In this document: in pieces, positions 1 through 8,437 of the stretch
How the letters are laid out: every line of letters starts with the position of its first letter
How positions within the stretch are numbered: the stretch's first letter is position 1
Source: Burkholderiaceae bacterium
Lineage (GTDB): Bacteria; Pseudomonadota; Gammaproteobacteria; Burkholderiales; Burkholderiaceae_D
DNA length: 54,160 bases
Direction: 5' to 3'
NCBI GenBank assembly: GCA_019751755.1
Contig: JAIENA010000305.1
Span: forward strand, 1 to 54,160
Position numbers and translations under genes: made by a program
The notes under the pieces: generated by a model
Databases searched by the model: none
The model's input: the letters and a program-made list of their open reading frames with translations, nothing else
What the model was told of the DNA's origin: nothing

Positions 1-15
1 AAATTCTACCACGCC

Positions 16-44
16 ACCTAACCACACCTTGAGCAACATCCAAC
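16..44 (-). other. attI: candidate attI recombination site
   Basis: Two matches to the integron core consensus GTTRRRY lie on the minus strand just upstream of the integrase gene: GTTGGAT (38-44) and GTTAGGT (16-22). In integrons the cassette array is transcribed divergently from intI, so cassettes would lie to the left of position 16, outside the window. The outer GTTAGGT is the better candidate crossover point. Only short motifs support this; a site needs experimental or comparative proof. Confidence 0.25.
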
Positions 45-100
45 CGCCCACACCCAGCCCCGGTGAGCATAAAACTGCCTAATCCCAGGGAGAAAACGTC

Positions 101-1069
101 ATGCCACCGGACCAACCAAAGTTGCTCGACCAAGTGCGCGAACGTATCCGCACGATGCACTACAGCATCCGAACCGAGGAAGCCTACGTTGACTGGATTC
201 GCCGCTTTATCTTGTTTCACCAGAAACGCCACCCCGCCGACATGGGAAAGGACGAGATCGAAGCCTTTCTTACTTATCTCGCGGTCCAGCGCAAGGTCGC
301 GGCATCGACGCAATCGCAGGCCAAGGCGGCCTTGCTCTTCCTCTACCAAAACGTGCTGAAACAGGACCTGGCGTGGCTCAAGGATGTGGTCGCAGCCAAG
401 CAACCACAACGCATGCCCACCGTGTTGACCATGAGCGAGACCCGAACCCTGCTCACCCACCTTGACGGCGTGCACTGGCTGATAGGCTCGCTGCTCTACG
501 GCAGCGGCTTGCGGATTCTGGAAGCATGCCGGCTACGGGTCATGGACCTCGATTTCAGCATGCACCAATTGGTCATACGGAACGGCAAAGGCGCCAAGGA
601 CCGGGTCACCATGCTACCGAAATCCCTGGTCGATCCAATCACAGCCCATTTGGAGCTGGTGCGCCTTCAGCACGAGCGCGATTGCGAACAAGGTGGCGGC
701 GAGGTCTATTTGCCGTTCGCCCTCGACCGCAAGTATCCGGCGGCGGCGAAGGAATGGAAATGGCAGTACGTATTTCCAGCCGACCGGCTGTCGCGTGATC
801 CCCGTTCCGACGCCGTCCGGCGTCACCACATCGACGAACAGAGCATCCAGCGCGCGGTACGTCAGGCCGCCCGCACCGCAGGCATACACAAGAAGGCAAC
901 GCCGCATACGCTGCGTCACAGTTTTGCCACGCACCTGCTCATGGGCGGCTATGACATCCGCACCGTGCAGGAGTTACTGGGACACAAGGACGTCCGCACG
1001 ACGATGATTTATACGCATGTCCTCAATCGTGGCGGACGCGGCGTCATCAGTCCGTTGGACCCGCCATGA
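101..1069 (+). CDS. intI: integron integrase (IntI-type tyrosine recombinase)
   Basis: Tyrosine recombinase of 322 residues that would insert and excise gene cassettes at attI and attC sites. The N-terminal SAM-like core-binding domain covers about residues 7-95. The catalytic set is visible: Arg138 (GSGLRILE), His269 and Arg272 (TPHTLRHSF), His295 (LLGHKD) and Tyr304 (TMIYTHV). The stretch around residues 200-245, with [21 protein letters not shown] and RRHHID, is the extra IntI-specific insertion that separates integron integrases from XerC/XerD and phage integrases. The start is supported by AGGGAG ten bases upstream. The next gene is convergent, so the cassette side is to the left. The ORF is full length with all catalytic residues, so it is probably active. 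Chromosomal integron integrases are scattered in Betaproteobacteria; clade assignment needs a tree. Confidence 0.93.
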   Translation: MPPDQPKLLDQVRERIRTMHYSIRTEEAYVDWIRRFILFHQKRHPADMGKDEIEAFLTYLAVQRKVAASTQSQAKAALLFLYQNVLKQDLAWLKDVVAAKQPQRMPTVLTMSETRTLLTHLDGVHWLIGSLLYGSGLRILEACRLRVMDLDFSMHQLVIRNGKGAKDRVTMLPKSLVDPITAHLELVRLQHERDCEQGGGEVYLPFALDRKYPAAAKEWKWQYVFPADRLSRDPRSDAVRRHHIDEQSIQRAVRQAARTAGIHKKATPHTLRHSFATHLLMGGYDIRTVQELLGHKDVRTTMIYTHVLNRGGRGVISPLDPP

Positions 1070-1100
1070 TCCGGCTGCCAGCAACAGCGCGCCCCCGTTC

Positions 1101-1775
1101 TTAGTGGCCGAGCGCCATCAGAAAGCGGTCGGTGCGCGGTTTCCAGTTGCCTTCGATGTCGGCCGAGACCAGCACCCGTTCCGCGCGACCGATCAGCAAT
1201 TCACGCGGCACCAGGCCGATATAGCGCGAATCGTTGCTGTTGTTGCGGTTATCGCCCAGCATCATGAACTGGCCGGCGGGAATCGTGATGGGAGCGAAGT
1301 TGCGCTTGCCCGACAGGATTTCCGGCAGCAACTGGATCCGGTGTTCGGCCGCGCCGGCTTTTTCCGTCACATGGACTGCCTGCAGCTTGCCCACGTTGGC
1401 AATCGCTTCCACCGCATCGGCCTGCAAGGTGTACGAGGCCGCTTCGCCATTGATGGTGAGGCGGTCGTTTTCCATCGACACCGTGTCGCCCGGCAGCGCG
1501 ACGATGCGCTTGATCAGGCGGGTGCCGTCCGACGGCGATGAAAATGTCACGATATCGCCGCGCTGCGGTTCGCCCAGGTGCGTCACCACCACGTCGGTCA
1601 GCGGCACTTTCAAGTCAAACGCCAGGCGGTTGACGAAAACCACGTCGCCTTCCAGCAAGTTGGGATGCATCGACCCGGAGGGAATCGGATTCCAGTCGGC
1701 CACCGCGGTACGGAACAAGCCGAACATCAACATGAAAGCGATAAATCCCTTGTTGTCGCGCGCCCAGGTTTTCAT
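1101..1775 (-). CDS. lepB: signal peptidase I (S26 family)
   Basis: Membrane-anchored serine/lysine-dyad protease of 224 residues that removes signal peptides from exported preproteins. One N-terminal membrane segment (about 10-27) is followed by the catalytic Ser35 in IPSGSM, box with GDVVFVNR, the general-base Lys89 in RLIKRIVALPGD, and the C-terminal box GDNRNNSNDSRYIGLVP. At 224 residues with one membrane span it is shorter than the E. coli enzyme, which has two spans. It stands alone, not in the usual lepA-lepB-rnc-era operon, so it may be a second paralogue with its own substrate range (inference). GAGG lies nine bases before the ATG. Confidence 0.9.
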   Translation of the reverse strand: MKTWARDNKGFIAFMLMFGLFRTAVADWNPIPSGSMHPNLLEGDVVFVNRLAFDLKVPLTDVVVTHLGEPQRGDIVTFSSPSDGTRLIKRIVALPGDTVSMENDRLTINGEAASYTLQADAVEAIANVGKLQAVHVTEKAGAAEHRIQLLPEILSGKRNFAPITIPAGQFMMLGDNRNNSNDSRYIGLVPRELLIGRAERVLVSADIEGNWKPRTDRFLMALGH

Positions 1776-1899
1776 TAGATTTACCTCAAGAGTGGTGTGG
1801 TGCAGCCATCATCGTCGGCAAGTCTTAAACACCGCTTAGGCTCGATTCCCCGGCTGGGTCATTGATCAGCACCGCCAGCATGCGCCTTGCCTCCCCGGC

Positions 1900-3654
1900 T
1901 TAATGCCCTTTTTTCTGCACCAGCGCACTGCCGACGCCATGCCGCTTGCCTTCGCTGACGGCGGTCACGGTGCCATCCGGGTTGAACACCAGCGCATTGG
2001 CGGCGCCGATTTCTTCCGCGTCGGCAGCCCAGCGGCGGCCATATTTATCGTGCGCCAGCGCCGTTTGGGTGCCGCTGTAACCGGGTTCGATATGGGTCGC
2101 CTCGCCATTGCGCTCCGACAGGCGCGGCGCATCGATGGCCTGGTCCATCGGCATGCCGAGGTCGATGTGGTTGACGATCGATTGCAGCACGGTCGTGATG
2201 ATGGTGGCGCCGCCCGGGCTGCCGATGGTAAACGCCGGTTTGCCATCCTTGAAGGCCATCGTGGGCGACATGCTGGAGCGCGGGCGTTTGCCGGCTTCCG
2301 GCACATTCGGGTGCGGACCGGAAAAATCGAAGTCCGTCATTTCATTGTTCAGCAAGAAGCCATAGCCCGGCACGGTGATGCCGCTGCCGCCCCAGGATTC
2401 AATCGTGTAGGTGTAGGCCACGATGTTGCCGTCCTTGTCGGACACCGTCAGGTGCGTGGTATGTGCGCTTTCCGCCAGCAGTTTAGTGCCCGTGGCAGGG
2501 CGCAGCGGTACGCTCTGGTCTTGCTGGAACAGGTAAGGATCGCCGGCCGTGGCGACTTTGCCGGCGCGGGTCGGGTCGATCAATTCACGGCGCCGCGCCG
2601 CATAGGCCTTGCTTAACAAACCCTGCACCGGGGCCTCGACAAATTCCGGGTCGGCCAGGTAGGCATTGCGGTCGGCGAACGCGAGGCGCGCCGCTTCCAT
2701 GTACAGGTGCTCGACTTTATCGCGCGGCATCGATTTTAAATCGTAGCCTTCCAGGATATTGAGCGCTTCGCCGATCGCCACGCCGCCGGACGACGGCAGC
2801 GGCATGCCGGCCAGTTCATAGCCGCGATAGGTGTAGCGGATCGGCTGGCGCAGGCGCGCCTCATAATTGGCCAGATCCGCCATCGTCATGGCGCCGGGGC
2901 GGATCTGGCCGCCCGGACGATTGACGGTGTCGACGATGGCGCGGCCGATCTTGCCTTCATAAAACGCCTTGACGCCGCCGGCCGCCAGTTCGCGGTACGC
3001 CTTCGCCAGGTCCGGGTTGCGCAGCAAGGTGCCGCTCGGCAGGGCTTTGCCATTGCGCAGGTACAGTTGCGCGGTGGCGGGGAACTGCGCGAACTTCGCT
3101 TCGTTTTCCTGTACCAAATGGCTAAAGTTGTGGTTGACCTTGAAACCGTTTTGGGCCACGGCGATGGCCGGTTGCAGCACCTGTTTCAGCGACATGGAAC
3201 CATAGCGGTCCAGTGCTTCATGCCAGCCGCGCACGGCGCCGGGTACGCCGACCGCCATGCCGCTGGCGACCGCCGTGTCAAACGGAATTTCTTTACCATC
3301 TTGCTGGAACACGGTCGGCTTGAAATTGGCCGGTGCGGTCTCGCGGTGGTCAATCGTGATGACGCGCTTGTCTTTGGCCAGGTAAATCATCATGAAGCCG
3401 CCGCCGCCGATACCGCAGCTGAACGGGTCCGTGACGCCCAGCGTGGCGGCGGCCGCGACCGCCGCGTCGATGGCGTTGCCGCCTTTATTCAGGATCGCCA
3501 GCGCGGCCTGCGACGCCGGTTCGCTGATGGTGGCGACGGCGCCGCCGGTGCCGGTGGCGACCGGGGTCTTGGCCCAGGCGGCGGCCGGCAGCGAGGCAAT
3601 GGCGATGGAAAGAATCAGGGGACGGAGGACGATGCGGGGGGCGGTCGGGGTCAT
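1900..3654 (-). CDS. ggt: gamma-glutamyltranspeptidase
   Basis: Periplasmic N-terminal-nucleophile hydrolase of 584 residues that cleaves the gamma-glutamyl bond of glutathione and related compounds and transfers it to water or amino acids. A signal peptide ends near AWA-KT (28-29). The precursor would cut itself before Thr399 (AH-TTHLTV) to give large (about 29-398) and small (399-584) subunits. Substrate-binding elements include the conserved Arg region DHRETAP (102-108), LLNNEMTDFD (434-443), RSSMSPT (459-465) and GSPGG (478-482). The length is typical. The gene is apparently monocistronic, with 64 bases to the lipoprotein gene upstream on the same strand. No strong ribosome binding site is seen before the ATG. 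Confidence 0.95.
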   Translation of the reverse strand: MTPTAPRIVLRPLILSIAIASLPAAAWAKTPVATGTGGAVATISEPASQAALAILNKGGNAIDAAVAAAATLGVTDPFSCGIGGGGFMMIYLAKDKRVITIDHRETAPANFKPTVFQQDGKEIPFDTAVASGMAVGVPGAVRGWHEALDRYGSMSLKQVLQPAIAVAQNGFKVNHNFSHLVQENEAKFAQFPATAQLYLRNGKALPSGTLLRNPDLAKAYRELAAGGVKAFYEGKIGRAIVDTVNRPGGQIRPGAMTMADLANYEARLRQPIRYTYRGYELAGMPLPSSGGVAIGEALNILEGYDLKSMPRDKVEHLYMEAARLAFADRNAYLADPEFVEAPVQGLLSKAYAARRRELIDPTRAGKVATAGDPYLFQQDQSVPLRPATGTKLLAESAHTTHLTVSDKDGNIVAYTYTIESWGGSGITVPGYGFLLNNEMTDFDFSGPHPNVPEAGKRPRSSMSPTMAFKDGKPAFTIGSPGGATIITTVLQSIVNHIDLGMPMDQAIDAPRLSERNGEATHIEPGYSGTQTALAHDKYGRRWAADAEEIGAANALVFNPDGTVTAVSEGKRHGVGSALVQKKGH

Positions 3655-3718
3655 AAGCTCACGGTAGTTGGCGTATGGAACCTCGAATGCTGCTAAGTCG
3701 TAGCTTGCGGGGTTCCGT

Positions 3719-4150
3719 CTAGGAAATATCCACCCGTAAGCTTACCTTATATGCCGGCGGCGGCGTATGCAGCGGCGTCGGTTCGGCCGGTTCCAAGGTG
3801 CCCAGCGTAAATTTCAAGCCTTGCTGTGTTGCTGTATTGCTGCCATTAGGCATATCTTCGGCCAGCACGAACTGGCTGCTCTGTCCGCCATGGGTCAGCA
3901 CGAACGTGAAACTGATATAGCCTTTCCAGACGCAGACAGCGCCGGGACGGCAGCGGCTGTCGTTGATTTTATCGAGCGTTAAGGTGGTGCCGGGGGACAG
4001 ATTGACGGTCTGGCCCGGTGTCAGCACATAGGTCTGGCTGACTGGGCCAACCGGGCCGCCGCCGCTCTCCGCAGGGCTGATGCTGCAAGCGGCAACGATG
4101 CCGCCACAAATGATGGCAGTGCATAGCGAACTGATGAATCGAGGCGGCAT
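3719..4150 (-). CDS. small putative lipoprotein
   Basis: A 143-residue protein of unknown function with a lipobox ending IVAAC, giving a predicted lipidated Cys22. The mature part carries a segment starting QTYVLTPGQTVNL and a motif DSRCRPGAVCVWKG with two cysteines that could form a disulfide; this pattern recurs in small uncharacterised secreted bacterial proteins. The ATG at 4150 has AAGGAG eight bases upstream, so it is preferred to a GTG six bases earlier. The C-terminus is rich in proline (EPAEPTPLHTPPP). It follows the rpoH terminator and precedes ggt on the same strand; no functional link is evident. Confidence 0.75.
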   Translation of the reverse strand: MPPRFISSLCTAIICGGIVAACSISPAESGGGPVGPVSQTYVLTPGQTVNLSPGTTLTLDKINDSRCRPGAVCVWKGYISFTFVLTHGGQSSQFVLAEDMPNGSNTATQQGLKFTLGTLEPAEPTPLHTPPPAYKVSLRVDIS

Positions 4151-4260
4151 ATTCACTGCTCCTTAGGTCGCGGGACTGGGGGCTGACAGATAAAAATATT
4201 AACCAAATTGCATCGAAGTGGGCGCGCGCCTGGTAGCACGCGTCATGGCGCCAAAATAGC

Positions 4261-4309
4261 AACGCCCCTGGCAGAATTGCTTTGTGGGCAATTCTACGCC
4301 AGGGGCGTT
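4261..4309 (-). terminator. intrinsic terminator of rpoH
   Basis: Long inverted repeat: a 20-base arm AACGCCCCTGGCAGAATTGC (4261-4280), a seven-base loop, and a matching arm (4288-4309) with a two-base bulge. It starts about 50 bases after the rpoH stop codon and is followed on the minus strand by a modest T-rich stretch (TATTTT). Confidence 0.75.
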
Positions 4310-4359
4310 ATACGTGCGGAAAATGTCCGCGACGGCCAAGCAGCTGTCGCTTAAGTCAC

Positions 4360-5259
4360 TTAGATATAAGGCGTCAGCGCCGTCTTCATCTTTTTCAGCG
4401 CCGCCACTTCAATCTGGCGGATACGCTCGGCCGACACGCCGAATTCTTCCGCCAGCGTGTGCAGGGTGGCGCCGGAGCCGTCATCGTTGGCCAGCCAGCG
4501 CGCTTCGACGATGCGGCGCGAACGGGCGTCCAGTTTCGACAGTGCCGTTTCCAGACCTTCCGAATGCAAGCGGGTCACTTGTTCCGCTTCCAGCACGCGG
4601 GTGGGCTCGCTTTGTTCCGACGACAGGTAAGCGATCGGCGCGAACTTGTCATCTTCATCGTCGGTCGGCGATTCCAATGCGATGTCACGGCCGGACAAGC
4701 GCGTTTCCATCTCGATCACTTCTTCGCGCTTGACGTCGAGCGTCTTGGCCAACTGGTCGATCTGGGCTGGCGTCATCGCATCGAGGCCCTGCTTGTGGCT
4801 GCGCAGGTTGAAGAACAGCTTGCGCTGGGCCTTGGTGGTGGCCACTTTGACCAGACGCCAGTTCTTCAGGATGTATTCGTGGATTTCGGCCTTGATCCAG
4901 TGCATCGCGTACGACACCAGACGCACGCCCTGATCCGGGTCGAAACGCTTGACGGCTTTCATCAGGCCGATATTGCCTTCCTGGATCAGGTCGGCGTGCG
5001 GCAAACCATAGCCGAGGTAGCCGCGTGCGATCGACACCACCAGACGCAGGTGCGACAGCACCAGTTCTTGTGCGGCGCCGAGGTCATTGTTTTCTTTTAA
5101 ATTGCGGCCCAGACGCACTTCGTCGTCCTGGGTCAGCATAGGCAGGCGGTTCACCGCCGAAATATAGGCGTCCAGGTTGCCCAGGTTGCCACTGAACCCG
5201 AGGCCGAGTGCGTTGTTGCTGGCAGGTACCAGAGCAGCCGTTGCGGTCATCGTTGTCAT
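4360..5259 (-). CDS. rpoH: heat-shock sigma factor sigma-32
   Basis: Group-3 sigma factor of 299 residues that directs RNA polymerase to heat-shock promoters. Region 2 runs from about residue 60 to 135 (LVLSHLRLVVSIARGYLGYG, then DLIQEGNIGLMKAVKRFDP and the -10-binding WIKAEIHEYILKNW). The RpoH box QRKLFFNLR at 145-153 is diagnostic and separates it from sigma-70 and sigma-S. Region 4 includes DARSRRIVEARWL and a helix-turn-helix near the C-terminus (LAEEFGVSAERIRQIE). An AGGA motif precedes the ATG. Transcription starts from a promoter carrying CIRCE about 110 bases upstream and ends at the hairpin at 4261-4309, so the unit looks monocistronic. Confidence 0.97.
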   Translation of the reverse strand: MTTMTATAALVPASNNALGLGFSGNLGNLDAYISAVNRLPMLTQDDEVRLGRNLKENNDLGAAQELVLSHLRLVVSIARGYLGYGLPHADLIQEGNIGLMKAVKRFDPDQGVRLVSYAMHWIKAEIHEYILKNWRLVKVATTKAQRKLFFNLRSHKQGLDAMTPAQIDQLAKTLDVKREEVIEMETRLSGRDIALESPTDDEDDKFAPIAYLSSEQSEPTRVLEAEQVTRLHSEGLETALSKLDARSRRIVEARWLANDDGSGATLHTLAEEFGVSAERIRQIEVAALKKMKTALTPYI

Positions 5260-5366
5260 TCTTTTCCTCGCTCTATGCGTGTAACTATGTTGGAAGCATC
5301 TTGCGCCGTGTCTCTTAAAGCTCGCTTAACAGTTGCGGTGCATCAAGAAACACTTGGTTCGGACAT

Positions 5367-5396
5367 ATATTAGCACTCTCCATTGGTGAGTGCCAA
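5367..5396 (-). promoter_or_regulatory. sigma-70-type promoter of rpoH
   Basis: On the minus strand a -35 TTGGCA (5391-5396) and a -10 TAATAT (5367-5372) are separated by exactly 18 bases. Transcription would start near 5360 and give a leader of about 100 bases before the rpoH ATG. The elements are strong, and they coincide with the CIRCE arms. Confidence 0.7.
5370..5396. promoter_or_regulatory. CIRCE element (HrcA operator)
   Basis: TTAGCACTC, nine bases, then GAGTGCCAA. This matches the CIRCE consensus TTAGCACTC-N9-GAGTGCTAA at 17 of 18 arm positions with the exact spacer length. It spans the space between -35 and -10 of the rpoH promoter, so bound HrcA repressor should block polymerase. 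HrcA itself is not encoded in the window. Confidence 0.88.
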
Positions 5397-5574
5397 TCGG
5401 TGGTGGCAATACGACTAATAGGGCAGGACTATCAGTGTAGTCTACGTGATGGGCTTTCGTGGATCGTAGTGAATTTGCAACGTTTGTGCTTGGTCAATCG
5501 GCAAATCAATCGGCCAAGCATATCGGGATAAGACGGGGGATGACTGTGCGAAAACGCACCCAAACGCACGCAAA

Positions 5575-5597
5575 CGCCGGCGCGGAGCGCGCCGGCG
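5575..5597 (-). terminator. GC-rich hairpin after ftsX
   Basis: CGCCGGCGCG (5575-5584), loop GAG, CGCGCCGGCG (5588-5597): a perfect ten-pair stem eight bases after the ftsX stop codon. On the minus strand it is followed by short T groups rather than a long T run. It is the likely end of the ftsY-ftsE-ftsX unit. Apart from the rpoH control region, 5398-5574 shows nothing else but a short direct repeat of AAACGCAC near 5553-5571. Confidence 0.6.
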
Positions 5598-5604
5598 GCG
5601 GGAA

Positions 5605-6519
5605 TTAATTGAGTTTGGCCAAATGGCGCTGGACCGACAGCAGGGCGCCGATCAGTCCCAGGCCGGCCGACAAGGCCAGCAAGCCGGTCGCCGGCCACGC
5701 CGACAACGGCGTCAGTCGGAATTCCGACGCGTACAGTCGAGCAAACTCGGCAATAGCGTTATTCAGCGGACCCAGCGCCAGCGCCACGCCGCCCAGCGCG
5801 AGGCCGCCGGCGCACAGGCCCAGCAGCGCACCGGTGTAATAGAACGGGCGGTGGATGAAGGTATCGGTGGCGCCGATCAGTTTCGACACCAGGATTTCTT
5901 CCCGCTGCGTCAGTACCTGCAGGCGAATGGTATTGAACACCACCGCCACCACCACGGTGCCCAGGGTGGCGGCCAGCAGGATCAGCGCCAGCTTGAGGAT
6001 ATTGATCAGGGCCGCCAGGCGTTTGACCCAGGCCGAATCAATTTGCACCGACTCCACGCCCGGCAGCAGGCGCAATTGTTCGGCCAGTACGTCCACGTCG
6101 AGTCCGGTGGCAGCGGTGTGGAAGGCGTCGAGCTTGACGATATAACTGTCCGGCAGGGGATTGTCGCCCAGCGTGGCCAGCACATCGGACAGGCCGCTCT
6201 TGTCTTTCAGGTTGTCGAGCGCTTTTTCGCGCGGCACGAAAATGATTTTCGCGTCACGCGCCAGTTCGCGCAGCGGCGTGGCCAGGCTGGCGGCCTGCTC
6301 GCGCGGCACGTCCTGTTTGACGAACAGGCTGATTTCCGGGTCGACCGACATCTGTTGCGACAGCGGCCGCACATTGTCGAGCAAGGTCATGCCCATGAAC
6401 GGCAGGGCCAGCGCAATCGCCACCACCAGGATATTGAACAGGAAACTGCCGGGTGCGCGGCGCACGTGCACCAGCGCGGCGGCCAGCGCAAAGCCATGTT
6501 GGCGGAACCAGTTGGTCAT
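5605..6519 (-). CDS. ftsX: cell division ABC-type permease FtsX
   Basis: Inner-membrane partner of FtsE, 304 residues. FtsEX joins the divisome and couples ATP hydrolysis to activation of periplasmic peptidoglycan hydrolases. A cytoplasmic N-terminus is followed by membrane segment 1 (about 24-48), a periplasmic domain (about 50-165) and three C-terminal membrane segments (about 170-195, 228-252, 270-292), the family topology. Its ATG overlaps the ftsE stop codon by four bases (ATGA), which indicates translational coupling. It is the last gene of the leftward ftsY-ftsE-ftsX operon. Confidence 0.95.
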   Translation of the reverse strand: MTNWFRQHGFALAAALVHVRRAPGSFLFNILVVAIALALPFMGMTLLDNVRPLSQQMSVDPEISLFVKQDVPREQAASLATPLRELARDAKIIFVPREKALDNLKDKSGLSDVLATLGDNPLPDSYIVKLDAFHTAATGLDVDVLAEQLRLLPGVESVQIDSAWVKRLAALINILKLALILLAATLGTVVVAVVFNTIRLQVLTQREEILVSKLIGATDTFIHRPFYYTGALLGLCAGGLALGGVALALGPLNNAIAEFARLYASEFRLTPLSAWPATGLLALSAGLGLIGALLSVQRHLAKLN

Positions 6520-7163
6520 TCCAGGGCTCCTTGGCGCAAGTGGATGACGCGCGTGGCGCCATCGAGCACCACTTCATCGTGGGTCGAAATCAGGCAGGTC
6601 ACGCCCACCGAGTGGAAGGCGCGCAAGGCGTCGAACACCCGCTCCGCGCTGGCGCGGTCGAGGTTGGCGGTGGGTTCGTCGGCCAGGATGATTTGCGGGC
6701 GGTTGACGATGGCGCGCGCAATCGACACGCGCTGCTGTTCTCCGCCGGACAGCGCCAGCGGTTGCGAATTGGCGCGGTCGGCCAGTCCGACCTTGTCCAG
6801 CGCGGCGCGGGCCCGCTGTTCGGCCTGGGCCCGCGGGGCACCCGTCACCATCAGCGGCATCATGACATTGGCCAGGATCGAACGGTCGTTCAGCAGGCGC
6901 TGTTCCTGGAAGATCAGCCCCAGGTTGCGGCGCAGGAACGGCACGCCGGCCGCTTTCAGGCGGCCGATGTCCTGGCCGTTGACGGTCACCTGGCCGGAAC
7001 TGGGGCGTTCCATGGCGGCGATCATTTTCAGCAGCGTCGATTTGCCGGCGCCGGACGGCCCGGCCAGGAACACCAGTTCGCCTTTATTGATGGTCAGCGA
7101 GACGTCGCGCAGCGCGGTGGCGTCCGGCCCGTACTGCTTGGTCACATGCTGGAATTCGATCAT
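6516..7163 (-). CDS. ftsE: cell division ATP-binding protein FtsE
   Basis: ABC ATPase of 215 residues, the cytoplasmic nucleotide-binding half of FtsEX. Walker A is GPSGAGKS (35-42), the Q-loop lies around QEQ (86-88), the signature is LSGGEQ (138-143), Walker B is IILADE (158-163) and the H-loop His is 195. The start is the ATG at 7163 (MIEFQHV), with GGGGAG upstream; the ORF can be read further but the extension is not ABC-like and overlaps ftsY. It lies 16 bases after ftsY and overlaps ftsX by four bases. Confidence 0.96.
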   Translation of the reverse strand: MIEFQHVTKQYGPDATALRDVSLTINKGELVFLAGPSGAGKSTLLKMIAAMERPSSGQVTVNGQDIGRLKAAGVPFLRRNLGLIFQEQRLLNDRSILANVMMPLMVTGAPRAQAEQRARAALDKVGLADRANSQPLALSGGEQQRVSIARAIVNRPQIILADEPTANLDRASAERVFDALRAFHSVGVTCLISTHDEVVLDGATRVIHLRQGALE

Positions 7164-7179
7164 CGTCGTGCTCCCCGCA

Positions 7180-8310
7180 TCAGCCCAGCAGGGCGTCCAC
7201 GAAGTCAGCCGCGTTAAACGGCTGCAAGTCTTCAATGCGTTCGCCGACGCCGATGAAGTACACCGGTATCGGGCGCACGCGGGCAATCGCGGCAATCACG
7301 CCACCCTTGGCGGTGCCGTCGAGCTTGGTGATGATCAGGCCGGACAGTTGCAGCGCATCGTCGAACGCCTTGACTTGCGCCAGCGCGTTTTGTCCGGTGT
7401 TGCCGTCGATTACCAGCAGGGTTTCGTGCGGCGCGCCCTCCAGGCCCTTGCCGATCACGCGCTTGATCTTCTTGAGTTCTTCCATCAGGTGCAGCTGGGT
7501 CGGCAGGCGGCCGGCGGTGTCGATCATCACCACGTCCATGCCGCGCGCCTTGGCCGATTGCACCGCGTCGTACGAGACGGCGGCCGGATCGCCCGATTCC
7601 TGCGACACCACGGTCACGTTGTTGCGCTGGCCCCAGATCATCAGTTGTTCGCGGGCGGCGGCGCGGAAGGTGTCGCCGGCCGCCAGCAGCACCGACTGGC
7701 CGTGCACTTGCATGTGCTTGGCCAGTTTGCCGATGGTGGTGGTCTTGCCGGCGCCATTGACGCCGGAAATCATCATGACCAGCGGCTGGTGGCGGCCCAG
7801 TTCGAAGGGTTTTTGCAGCGGCAGCAGCAGTTCCACCATCAGCACTTTCAGCGCCTGCTTGACGGCGGCCGCGTCGAGCAACTTGTCTTCCTTGACCTTG
7901 CGCTTGAGCGCGGTCAGCAGGAATTCGGTGGCGTCGATGCCGGCGTCGGCCATCAACAGCGCCGCTTCCAGCTCGTCATACAAGTCGTCGTCGATCTTGG
8001 CGCCGACAAACAGCAGCGACAGGCTGGCGGAGGTTTTCGACAAGCCCGCTTTCAGGCGCGCCATCCATGACGGCTTGTCCTGTTCCGGGATGGCCATCGC
8101 GCTGGTGTCGATGGGCGGCGGAGTTTCCGGCGCCGCTGTGATGGCGGCGTGCGTCGGGGCGGGCCCCGCTGCGATCGGTGCTATCGGGTCGGGCAGGGCG
8201 GTGGATGCCGGTGCGGCCGGCGTGGGTGCGGGAGCGGTCGCCGGCGCCAGTGGCGCTGCGGTGACGGCGGGATCAGGTTGTGCGGTCTTTTTCTTGAAGA
8301 AGCTGAACAT
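7180..8310 (-). CDS. ftsY: signal recognition particle receptor FtsY
   Basis: SRP GTPase receptor of 376 residues that docks ribosome-SRP complexes at the inner membrane. The N-terminus is a short basic patch (MFSFFKKK) plus an alanine/proline-rich linker (about 10-75), the low-complexity equivalent of the acidic A domain. The NG domain follows: G1 GVNGAGKTT (183-191), the DTFRAAAREQL motif, G3 DTAGR and G4 TKLDGTAKGG. It heads ftsY-ftsE-ftsX. No clear ribosome binding site is visible before the ATG, but the MFSFFKK start matches the family. Confidence 0.96.
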   Translation of the reverse strand: MFSFFKKKTAQPDPAVTAAPLAPATAPAPTPAAPASTALPDPIAPIAAGPAPTHAAITAAPETPPPIDTSAMAIPEQDKPSWMARLKAGLSKTSASLSLLFVGAKIDDDLYDELEAALLMADAGIDATEFLLTALKRKVKEDKLLDAAAVKQALKVLMVELLLPLQKPFELGRHQPLVMMISGVNGAGKTTTIGKLAKHMQVHGQSVLLAAGDTFRAAAREQLMIWGQRNNVTVVSQESGDPAAVSYDAVQSAKARGMDVVMIDTAGRLPTQLHLMEELKKIKRVIGKGLEGAPHETLLVIDGNTGQNALAQVKAFDDALQLSGLIITKLDGTAKGGVIAAIARVRPIPVYFIGVGERIEDLQPFNAADFVDALLG

Positions 8311-8437
8311 GGGTGTGCGGTAGGGGACTTCAAGCGGTTCCGGCAGGGCGCCGGAAAATCAGCCGGTATTCTACCAGAGCGGTTTCCGGACTGAACGGGC
8401 GCGGCGGCGCGCCCGGTCGCGGGTCCGGCGCGCGGAG

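Noticed and set aside
5623..8070. 815-codon open frame on the plus strand opposite ftsX, ftsE and ftsY
   Set aside because: It is the antisense shadow of three well-identified genes; low-complexity His/Gln/Arg-rich translation without domains.
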